Shown in pieces: positions 15,854 to 34,700 of a stretch of 64,000 bases of DNA (the first letter of the stretch is position 1; every line of letters begins with the position of its first letter). This stretch comes from Lottia gigantea (taxonomy: Eukaryota; Mollusca; Gastropoda; Lottiidae). The position numbers and the translations under genes were made by a program. The notes below the pieces were generated by a model, which saw only the letters and a list, made by a program, of their open reading frames with translations, had not been told where the DNA came from and made no database searches. The stretch is from the NCBI RefSeq assembly GCF_000327385.1, contig NW_008707001.1, forward strand, positions 2,656,910-2,720,909, written 5' to 3'.

Positions 15854-16379
15854 CTTGATTTAGTCTGTAAAAGTGGAAATTTATACATCATTATTGCTTA
15901 ATTACCATCAGCAACGGACATGAAAATTTCCCTAAAATGGTCCTTAAGAGTAATCTGAGTCTTGTTAATTAATGAATTTTTTTTTAATTCATCTGAATCC
16001 AAAACCCTTCTTCAACCAATAGCATAGGGCTGAAGATTTCTCCCATGGTTATTTGCAAGACAAGACTGACTGGGCTTTATCTTGGCCACGGAGTTTAATC
16101 AAACATCAAGATGATAGATGATTTCTAAACCAAAGGTTTATTGGAACAAGTACGAGTTGCAAATGAATATTGCCATGTTTCTGATCATCATGCCACATGG
16201 CTGGCCATGCTTCATTCTGACATTACATGTAATGATGTACGGTAGCCTAATCAAGGCCCAAGATATAAGAATTCAGTCCAGGGAAACCTTTTATTTATTC
16301 TATTCAAATTGAATCGTATAAACGATCAGGGGGAAAATTAATGGTTTATTTTTTAGAGCTGCCGAGGAACACTACATAC

Positions 16380-16404
16380 CGCTAGGACGAACCCACGTGA
16401 AAAG
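16380..16404 (-). promoter_or_regulatory. Probable non-coding TOP first exon and transcription start of RPS9
   Basis: On the minus strand CTTTTC (16404-16399) matches a 5' terminal oligopyrimidine start, followed by ACGTGGGTTCG and a consensus donor, GCG|GTATGT, at 16380/16379. Splicing to the acceptor at 15865 would place a short 5' UTR before the RPS9 ATG. Ribosomal protein mRNAs are known to start with TOP tracts controlled by mTORC1 and LARP1. The assignment is inferred from sequence only. Confidence 0.55.
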
Positions 16405-17340
16405 ACCTAAGTTGAAATGCGCATGACTAAAATCTGTACGCTAAAAACTCGGCCTATCCAAAATGGAAATATTGGTGAATAGACTTTCTGTGGGAACAAT
16501 GAATTAAAATTGACGAATTTTATTTCAAATGAAAACGAAAAAAAGCATTTATATTGTTTAAAAAATGCTGGAAAGTTTCTGAACGAATTAGAACTATTTT
16601 TTGATGGTTACAGTGAAGCGGTTCTCATAAAATACTGGTCTAAGGGAGACAACCTCATTTTACATTTATATGCTACAGCCCACAATACTTGTATGTTATA
16701 CGTTCATTCCCAAAATAAAAAAAGTAGAGTGCAAAAGTTTTAAGAGTATGCAGCCTTTCTCTGGTCTAAATTTTATTTCATGATGTCAATGTGTCATACG
16801 AAAGATTGTTTCTAACTAGAAAACAGATTGATGTCAACAAATTTTCTCAAGGATGCACCAAATTTGTAGCCCTATTATTCTTGCATGTAAAACTTAGTCC
16901 TGAAATCTTTAGGACTACCCTTAAACTCAAACTAATCTCTTAAAGCATGACTTCATCTGAAACACATCTGCCAACTTCACTCAAAATCAAATATCTAAGC
17001 TTATATAAGTTCTATCAGATATGTGGGATTTCCCCATCTGATGAAGCTTAGGAAGATAGGCGACACCAAGCAGTGTTCAATGAGTGAAATATTGTCTGGT
17101 CAGTGGACAATAGCTTTAGCTTTTAGCCTTCTATGTTTCTATTTTCAATTGAGAAGATCATAGCACATAATGCCACTTTTTTCCCCCACTGAAACAAAGT
17201 CATTCCATAACTGATGCCATACAGAGGACCTGCAGGTAATTGAGCAGGAGCCTATCCACTGGGTCAGGATAGAAGAGAAAGTATTTGGCTCTGAGGACTA
17301 TCTAATTAATCAACATAAAATCATATCTAATTTTCAATAA
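16405..17340. other. Intergenic stretch upstream of RPS9, with one unassigned open frame (16483-16743, + strand)
   Basis: An open frame without its own ATG runs from 16483 to a stop at 16743. It contains KHLYCLKNAGKFLNELELFF and ends in VHSQNKKSRVQKF. Its codon use looks protein-like, and the LYCLKNAGKFL segment faintly recalls the TFCLKE...FL strand of the RAD9 PCNA-like fold. An ATG at 16463 opens only 14 codons in another frame. It could be an exon or relic of a gene divergent from RPS9, or chance. Nothing else is recognised up to the FIGNL1 end. Confidence 0.3.
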
Positions 17341-17344
17341 AGTT

Positions 17345-24728
<7,384 letters not shown>

Positions 24729-27700
24729 GTTGGTTTCTGAAACAATTACTAAATAGACAAAATAGATAAAACAGTCTCTCACATAGAGTGAAATAGAGTT
24801 GGTATAAAGGGACTGCATGGACCATCAACTCTGATATGAATAAATGAATATGTGAATTAGAGACGGACGCTCAATTGGCTCCTAAAAAGTTCCTTTTAAC
24901 ATGCCCTTTTTTTAAGCATTTCAAATGTATGCTATCAACTTCATGTCATTTTGTCAAGTCAAGTTATGTCCAGCATGTGCAGATCTCTTGACGTTAGGGA
25001 TGCCCCAGAATTAAGACAATCTTGGCTCCTTGCTTATTCCCTATCCCCCATGGAGAATGTCTCTTGCTGTAGTTGCCCATCCCCCTCTCCTTGCATATAT
25101 TATATAATTATAATGTAGACCGTAAGCTGCGATTCAACCATTTAAGCAAGACCACTGACTAAGACAGCTAATGACAAGCTTTGTCAAAGACAGAATTATA
25201 TAGAAGCAAATGAGAATGCTCGATTTTACTGCAAAAAATTTCAAAATCGGATCTTCTTGGTTTGTTTAGATCTATTGGTAATAAATTAAATGTAGTTATA
25301 ATATTGTTATATTTTGACAGAATTTCCCGCCGTTTACATAACGTTTCTACCTCCGTAACAGAAGAATCGATAAAGGGGAATAAACCTTAATTACTTCAGA
25401 CTACAGTAAGTTGAAAAGTTTAGAATAAGATGGGAAGTAATCCATTCAGAATATTTAACTACGGACCACATATGTTTCACTTTGCCTGAACGCTTCAAGA
25501 TGTATGCTAATGATAGACTTTATGCGACAAGACTGGTGCCGAATTTGTGTAATTTTTAAAAATCTCTAATGAAACTTTTACCACAAAATGTGATAGCTTT
25601 AGAGATGATTTGCTTGTGTTCGCTTCCAAAAAAGTTTTGACAAGCACAAACCTAGAATTATGTAAGACATACATTTTATCACGATATTTATTCATTTTAT
25701 CAACACTCGAATAATTTACGGAATAAATTAAATTTTAGATATCACTTGAGAATGAAACGCAGGTGACCTTGCCTTATGTCAAGTTTTCCAACATTGACAG
25801 GTGTGGGCCTATCAATTTATGGTTTTTACTACTAATGATGAGTCGTGCGACACCAGTTTATCACAAATCTTATTCAGATGACTATACTATTGTATATTGA
25901 AATGTGAATGTTTATTGCACGCGCCCCGCCTACTTACCTATATTATTCGTTTTACCTGTATAGTATATTGTATTGCCGTAGTAAATACAGGCCGGTAGAG
26001 GACAGTTTTAAGTCACATCTGAAGGTTTAACAGATGCAGTTGCTTTGAGGCAGGCCCTGCTAACCCTTTTGTGACACTATGATTCCACATGAAGCCTACC
26101 ACTAGAACTGATTATCCTTTAGGCTAAATATTTAAACAATTCAAGCTAGGAGCTTTAATCTTACAATTAAGAGACAACTAAAATACACCTTTGAAGTTTT
26201 TGCTCAGCTATGATAAATTACATATTATCTTAACCGGAACTTTTCTAATCCAACAGTTGCTCGAACCCTATCAGACCACACCCACCCAACAAATTTTACG
26301 CATATGACCCTAAAGTTTCCAAAGTTCGCAAGACAGTATATACAAAAGTGCATATCATTCAAATAAAATCTTTCTAGGATCTTCTCTTGGCAGAACCAAT
26401 TTGGAAGCCAGAAAGCTTTAAGGAATAGGTTTATAATTAAAATGTAGGTCTAAACTTAATGTTTAGCATTAAAATATCACCAAAATGTGTTGTATTGTTC
26501 AAATAGTTTTTACCTCCGACTGAACAATTATAAATAACGTTAAGCTCTCAAGTCAAATGCATTATTGACACACCTGTGCAGGTAATAACCTCTACCGACC
26601 TGTAATTATCAGCCTGTGATAAATAGCTCATGAAAGGTACAGATATTTTACTGTTATATTGACTGCGATTGTCACTCAAGATTTCTGTGACCAACTGAGA
26701 CGCGTTCAGTAGAAACATTGATCTTGGCCAACTTTTACTGTTTACATTTTTACTCCTTTACAACTCAACTTTACTGTTACTTGGACTATAGTGAGGATGT
26801 TGTAGATTGATGTGACAGGGGAAATTTCAAGATATTGGATTAAAAAGTTCTGGAAATTTCAAGATATTGGATTAAAAAGTTCTGTTTGTATTCAACAATT
26901 ACATATTCTCAAATACCACTATTATGTAAGAATATCTATAATCTATAAAATTTTCCTATTGTGCTTTGCAACTTTGTTTACAGTCATTAAAAAAAAAATA
27001 TTTCAGTTACAAATATCTGGATTAAATAATTGGATATATTATATTGTTACCTATGACAGGTAAAGATATCTACCAAATATTTTCTTGTTGTGGTTTGTAT
27101 ATTGTGATATATATTCTAGAAGTTCAATAACTCAGATAAATTTAATATTTTGGGTGAAAAGAGTCTGAAGATAAAATTTTGATATAGTTACATGATTAAA
27201 AGTTTATTTTCTTTAAGGTGTGTTCAAATACATTGTAATAGTTAAAGATTTCACCTGTATTAAAACTCACCAGTAGAAATTGTAATTACAGTAATAGCAG
27301 ATTGGAATACCTGAGTATATTTTATTGTTCAAAGGAATTTATTGTGTTTACAAGTTTGAATCGAAAGAATTTTTACTCTTCAAAAGACATCTATAGAGTC
27401 TAGTGGACAAATCAGAAATTTTTCATATGGAAATTCTACTTTTAGATAGAAAAATTTCTGATGTCATCAATGAAGCATTTTTTAAAAAAAATATTTTATA
27501 TAACTTTGAAATTGAACCAATTTTTTTGAGAATTTTTATTCTCAAAATCACTGGCAGTGGCATCGGAAAGTCAACTTTTCTGAAAGAGGAATCAGAACTC
27601 ATAGTTTCTTACTACTGAACAAACATAAAATACAAGGATACAATGTTGATATTAAGGATATAGATATTATAATTAGGATTAATTAAGTTAACGAGTTTAC

Positions 27701-28703
27701 CTGTAATCCTCTATGTTAATGCTGTTACCTGTAGTCAGGATGAGCTGGGATATACCTTAAGTTAATGAACAGGACTGATTATCTACCTGTATTAGGTAAA
27801 GTTAGTAAATCAACAGAAAGTTTAAGATTAGGACCTACTTTCCTAACAAGGGTATTTTGACCTGTTTGATGTAAATACAAATATTAAACAAAGAACACTC
27901 TAGACCTGCTTCTTTTGAATTTAAATTAAAATGTTGAACATGTAAAGAGTTTTACTTGAGTCATTAAGTTAATGAAAATCGTTTATTGATTGATTTTAGA
28001 TGTTGAAAGATAAAGGGAAAAATAGAACTTTACCTTAGCCTAATATATGATCATTACCTGCTTTATTAGTTTACCTGCAAACTTCAGTTCATTTGTAATG
28101 AAATTATCTGTGAGATCAAAGAAATTTTTTCACAAGCAGAATTTTTGATTTAATTTACCTGTGTGTTAAACTAATTGAAATGTACCTGTATTTTAAATTT
28201 TACCTTTCAGATCAAAGATATACCTGTGCTCAAATTTCACAATTTACCTAAATTTAGACATTACCTAGGCAGAGAAAATCGAATTTACCTGTGCATCTTT
28301 CTAATTGAAATTTACCTGTAATTTCAGATTTACCTCAGCAAATATTAAAGAAATTTAATTACTTAGATTTGAAGATTGATACACGTGTGTATGGAATTTG
28401 GAATTGACTTTTATGGAATCAAGTATACTGGATCCAAGATTTAAGTTATTTACCTGTGTAGCAAGATAATTGGAATTTACCTGTAATTTTCAATTTACCT
28501 GTGATTTGAAATTTACCTGTGCAAAGATTGAGGTGATATTACTATTTGAGGAGTGAATTGAAATTTATTTGTAATTACAATTTACCTGTGATTTGAAAGT
28601 CACTATTTGAATTGAGATTTTACTTGTAAATTACCTAAAGTTACCTGACCAAAGATCAAAGGAATATAGCAGTGTGTTGGCTGCATCATGCTAGAAACTG
28701 ACT
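24729..28703. promoter_or_regulatory. Divergent FIGNL1 / G-alpha intergenic region
   Basis: No coding gene was found in this 4-kb stretch. A perfect E2F consensus, TTTCCCGCC, lies at 25323-25331, fitting a promoter for the S-phase/repair gene FIGNL1. Its non-coding first exon should lie nearby. A GC-box-like CGCGCCCCGCC lies at about 25920-25930. A 32-bp unit is duplicated at 26821-26884. From about 27.69 to 28.65 kb there is a dense run of TACCTG motifs (separate entry). Short open frames in the region are low-complexity. Confidence 0.5.
27698..28647 (+). repeat. Cluster of 16 TTACCTG-type motifs upstream of the G-alpha start codon
   Basis: TACCTG occurs at 27698, 27726, 27785, 28055, 28072, 28156, 28183, 28221, 28286, 28313, 28451, 28478, 28496, 28514, 28583 and 28642, all in one orientation, usually as TTTACCTGT. 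Several neighbours are exactly 27 bp apart and share GAAATTTACCTGTAATTT context, suggesting a decayed tandem repeat. TACCTG/CAGGTA is also the core bound by ZEB/Snail-type zinc fingers, so a regulatory role is possible. Confidence 0.7.
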
Positions 28704-31700
28704 ATGGGTCTGTGTTTTAGTTTGGATCAAGAGGAACTGAAGGCCCGAGCCCGGAGTGATGTCATAGATAAAAATCTACAGACATGGGCTAAACAAGATT
28801 CAAATGTGATAAAAATACTGTTACTAGGTAGGTCCAGTTTTGTTTTTATAAAGTAATTCCTTTTTTTTACACTTTTGGAAATTGTTGTAGATGAGATCAT
28901 ACCCCAGTTTTTTGTTGTTTTTTTTGTTGCAAAATTTTAAAAAACAAAGTAACCACTTAAAATATGAAAATAAGAATGTTATTACAATGTAGGTGAAATA
29001 CCAAATATGTTAGAAAAGGGATTCAATGTCAAATCCTACATGAAAAAAAATATTCTATTTCAACCACTCCATCAAAGACTTATGCCAAAAGAGCAGTGGA
29101 GGAGCCAGGTTGACATCCACGTTGGGGTGGGGGGGGCCCAATACCTGAGGTTTCCTGAATTTCTAACCTAGGTTTTTTGCCCGAAAAACATGCCATCTGG
29201 GCTGTTAGGGGGGACGGCTCCGCCACTGCAATAGAGACCAGAATATTTCTATCATTAGACTTGTAAATAAAATAAAAAATTCAGCAAAAATTTAATTGGT
29301 AATGTCTAAAAAATGTTGACATTCTTTTGATTGTTAGATACTATTCGACCACTCCATTGAGGACTTCTGGATTACTGGCAATCACAAACATTTGAGGAAG
29401 TTTAACCCTTCCCTGAAATATGATATTGAACCTCAACACAGACTGAAAAACTTTTGAAGAATTCAGAAAGTGGTGTCTTTAAAAGAGAATGGAAAGAATG
29501 TGATGAAATATATTTGATGTTAATTATCTTCTCTTATTTAAAATTATTCACATTCTTCAAACAAGAGGAAACAAAGTGAATCGTTTTTTTATCTGTTTAG
29601 GTATTTGACTAATGTCAAACTGTAGACACGAGTACAAACTATGTAACATAAAGGTGGTAAAATATATGTCTGGTAAGATTATTATCTTGACAGACAGATT
29701 AGACATCTTATTCTAAAATACTTTTATTTTATTTATTAATTGTTTAAGATTTTCTCTTGTCATCCTCTTTCAGTGGTGTATTCAGACAGTAATTTTTTTG
29801 GCCATTCCATAAAAAATGAAATTTTTTATTCTACTTTCACTTCCAAAATCATTTTAGATGTATTCTCAAATTGCCTCCATCAATAAAAATCTCGCTATGC
29901 CACTGTCTTCTTTCAATATAGGTGAAAGGTTAAGAATGGACACCTCAATAACTCAGAAATACTGAAAAGTATTATGACCATAAAAGGAGTTTCAGAGATG
30001 AACAATTTTAGTATTCCAAAAGAATGACTAAGACCATATTTCATGTAATTATGCGTGCTGCTGAAAGGGTTATATCTCAGATGGTTCATAAATGTGATGG
30101 TTGTTTAATGCTTATGAGTTTTTTATTTTGAATATAGGAATCTATTGGTCATTTGAATATGTATAATACAGTTGATAAGTGTTTCAGTAAAGGAACTCGC
30201 TCACTGTCCCAGAGTGAGGAATTTAGTTGACAAGTTGTAGCTGTAAGCTATTGGTGTAATAATCCATGAATATCTGAAATAGATTAGCTGTCAATCACCT
30301 GTCAATCATATCAATATCCCCCACTGGCCCCAGGTATATCAGGTATATCAATGATAGGTTTAATGGTCATCTTGCTTCACCTTCAAATGACCTTGAACTC
30401 TCCAAATTAACAGGGGTCAAACCCCAAAAGGGAAGCTTACGGGCAGTGAGGAAAAGTGTTGAGATGATGCAAGTAGGTCTACCACAGAAGGGTTTTGTTT
30501 TCTTACCCATGGTTCTGATCAGAACACCCAAGTGGCACCAAACTCTGGTCAAATTGATTTTCAATTGACCTCTATGATTCTTATAGAGATTTCATGACAA
30601 TTACCTAAGTGTAGACATAAGACAAGTTTCTTTTTTACGACTTAATATGCTTAGAATTTATGGAAGTGGATTTCTTAGATTGAAGATAGTTTTATTTCTT
30701 TGCTACAATTTTTATTTAAACCAATTCATCCTGCCCCTCCCAGAAATTCTCCAAAATTAAACTATATATATATACTGTATAAATTAGATTGTTTTGACAG
30801 TTTAAGGATGTTTATTAAGTTTGAGTTGAGGTATTTTTTTAAGTCATGTTTTATTTTCTCAGTTGGATTGATGTAGTTTGCCTACTGTCCCTCTTATTTT
30901 TGAAATTTCAAATCTTCAACCTTCTTCAGTCCTGCCATGAAAATATCACATTGAAAATTGACAACAAATCACAAAGTTACTGAGTGAAATATCTCGCTGC
31001 GAACATTTTTAACAACACAGCTCAGGTATACTTAAGGTTTACAGGGCATTTCTCACCAACCAAACCTTTTCTCATTGACCTAACCCAGACTATGTATTTT
31101 GTATAATTTGAGATGTTTTGTAATAATTTGTAAAGGAGTCTGAATTGTGGGCTACTCAAGCATGACATATATTATGTTTGTAATGTTTATTTGGGCAAAT
31201 GTGACCTCTTTAGATTGGGGAGTGGGTGAGGTTAGCTTGGTGCTTATGTTTAAAAAAAAAGGGCCTACATAACATCTTAATATAGCTTTAAGCTATTGGA
31301 TTAAGGTCTACAAAGTTTAAGCTACAATTTTGGTGCAGGTGTCTCAAGCAAGGCAGAGTAGGTTTACCTGACTATATCACCTGGTTCCACTCCCCACCTG
31401 GATCTGCCAATCTTTCAGAGAGGGTGACTGTTATTTGTAGCCTTATGTCTCCTTTTGTATCAGAGGGTGGTTGTATCAGAGGGTTGCTGTATCCGAGGGT
31501 GGTTGTATCAGAGGGTGGTTGTATCAGAGGGTTGTTGTATCAGAGGGTGGTTGTATTAGAGGGTGGTTGTATCAGAGGGTGGTTGTATCAGAGGGTGGTT
31601 GTATCAGAGGGTGGTTGTATCAGAGGGTTGTTGTATCAGAGGGTGGTTGTATCCGAGGGTGGTTGTATCAGAGGGTGGTTGTATCCGAGGGTGGTTGTAT

Positions 31701-34700
31701 CAGAGGGTGGTTGTATCAGAGGGTGGTTGTATCAGAGGTTGGTTGTATCAGAGGGTGGTTGTATCAGAGGGTGGTTGTAGTATTGTGGTATTGGTGAATT
31801 CAGTTTTTCTGAATGATGATTTTAATTGGTCGGTGAACCACAAGATATACATCATATGATTGAAAGAGATTTTATAATAGATCTTATTCTAAATTTTACA
31901 CATGTTAGTTTAAATGTTGATCTAGATATATGATTGATGGAGTAAAATGGGTTACATCAATAGATTTTATCCAATGGTGTTAAATTTAATATCTTTGAAA
32001 ACATTCTGTAACAAAACTAAACCAATGAATATTATGATATTATACAGCAGTATGAGCTGAAAAACTAATGACACTTAAAATTACAAATGCCTAAATTTCT
32101 TATGAAGAATTGAACTGTGTTTAATTGAAGTTAGTGGTGTTGTATAAGTCAATCCAGGAAAGATCAATGCCAAGAGGTTTGTCCTTAACCAAACTTGTAG
32201 ATCCATGAGAATCTTAGATGTTATCCTTGTAATCTATAGACATTTGTTTTTATTTTTTTGGACTTTTGAATAGCAGTACATTTTTTTAAAGATGATCTTT
32301 ATATTAGCAAGTTTCTGTAGGGATAAATGTATTGATTTAGCTAAAAAAAAATGGAATAGAATACAGACACAACTTTACTATATATGAAATGCAGTACCAG
32401 TTTTATTCATCAAAGTTCCGTGTCTGTATCATCATTATTGAGATGAAAATGAAATCAATATGTTCATTCTGTAGTAGTTTAATCATCTCATTCAAGTTAT
32501 CAGTAATTTGCTGGGCAATAAATAGATGACTTCATTCATTCACTGACAAGATGATTGTCCTATGATAGTCCTACTATTGATATTGAATTGTGAAATTTCA
32601 GTCTCAGTGATCATTGTCTTCGAGTCATTATGAATCATGCTTTAGTAAAGACACTTTATGAGTAATGGTAAATTTCAGAAAGGAATGGCGCGTTGATTTA
32701 CCTAGCCATAAGAGCTTAAAGCTACACTCTATATTAAGCTTTGGTTAATCTGTAAATGACATTTAGAATTAGACATTCATTTAATCTTCCTCTTAAATTT
32801 TAGCACAGTCACATTAACAAATACTCTACACTATACCAAAGTTGTTTATGGGAAATTAAAATCAATAATCTGACTAGTAGTAAATACTGTAGTGTAGTGG
32901 TCTGATATTATCACCCTTCAGTTAGATCATAGTATTGATTTTACTAGGAAACTTAAATGAAATGGAGTTTTAAATACTAATTTCATCACCAAATCATCTG
33001 TTAAACAGCTGATCTCATCACCAAATCATCTGTTAAACAGCTGATCTCCTCACCAAATCATCTGTTAAACAGCTGATCTGAAACAATAATATTAACCCTC
33101 TGTCAGTGTAATTACACCTGTAATTAACAGGTAACATGTTATAATATTACATCATCTACAGGTGCTTGACCAGCTAGTACTGATTGGGTTAATGAGATAT
33201 TGATTAATAATCTTTTGATTAATTATTATAAACCCAGGTTTGAAAGTGGGCTTATATTTTCACTGATAACACCTGTGTAGGCAATTGTGTTGGCTTATAT
33301 AGGCTCTATGTTTACATGAAGGTCTTATTTATATACAGGTCTCCCTGTTTACATGTTAACTTCTTGTTTGAGGTATGGTGTCCAATGTTGTTTATATTAA
33401 GAGTGAGGAAGTTCATTAAAACTCCTGGTCGAGATCACAAATGGTGGAGTTAACATAGTTAGTACTTAAGTATAAAAGTGGTGTAAAATTTTCAATAGAA
33501 AACAATAGAGAGCAGACAAATCAATACAACAAGGTGCTGGTGCAGACATTATAGTGATAACCTTGCTCTGAAGCTGAACCACATCCATATTATTTTCTTA
33601 ACCCACAAGCGACTGCTTTACTGGCTACATAATTACCTTGTATATTTATAATCTTTCAATTGCATATTAGAGGAACAAGATATAGATAAATAACACAATT
33701 TTATAGATAGATACTTGTATATATATATTCCAAGAGGGTGGTAAAATGGCCGGTACCATGAGATGACACATTACATTAACACCATACGCCTTAACCCTTT
33801 AACCCTAATGGCTGGTTTATCGGACACATACTTATGCAATATATACCTGATCCGTTAACACAGAATACTTTAAATAACATGAATAGGAGTGCCTAGTTTA
33901 CCCTGAAGCATGGACATATATAATTATACATTCCAGAATTTTTGATTAATATTTCATTTATATAATTTTATTCTGAATTTTAAATAATGAGGTTAAAGAT
34001 GACCTCAAAATAAAATTATTGGATCAGGTAATGAATCTGGAGGGGTAATTTTGTTCACTCAAATTTTTCATGGTCATCATGATATATTGATTTTTTGGGA
34101 TTTGACCAGTTATCTTTCAATCCAATAACTTGAGCAGTCCTAAGATTGAAAAGTTCAGTTTAGTTCAGTATCCAGTATGATATAGAATGAACTAAACAGT
34201 TTAAAAAAGAAGTAGAGTGACAAGACTTAAACATGTTACTAAAGGTTAAACATGTCTTCTTTTATTGTGAACATCTTTAATTAGGTGAAAGAGAAAAAAT
34301 GTTTATTTATGAAGGTCATTGGGTCAATTTTTTCAAGAATTTTTTTACGCTATGAACTGAATAAATTTTTATTTAAATTGTGAAAAATAGAATATATTTC
34401 AAGTCACCTCATATCTCTACAAATTTGGGAATGTGAAAGCTTCAAATGATTGCTCCAGGTGTGAAGGGTGATAAAGGTTCAAAACCACTGATCAAGATAT
34501 TTTATTATGACTAACTATTTCACTGGTCATGGTATCAGAAATGTGACTAGATGGTGATTCTAACCAACAGGAGACCCGAGTACATCCAGGCTTTAATGTG
34601 GATGAGATTATATTTAATAGGGTCAATTTCTGTCCATCACAGTGTCTGGTTAAACTCTACAGTTTTACTATCATCTGGGTATTTAAAGGGGATTATAGGA

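Noticed and set aside
30367-30564. 65-codon minus-strand frame in G-alpha intron 1
   Set aside because: No recognisable domain; the slightly higher GC could reflect an old repeat, but no copy or ends were seen.
31424-31859. Three overlapping open frames of about 100 codons with a five-residue repeat
   Set aside because: They are translations of the 15-bp minisatellite; openness follows from the period being a multiple of three.
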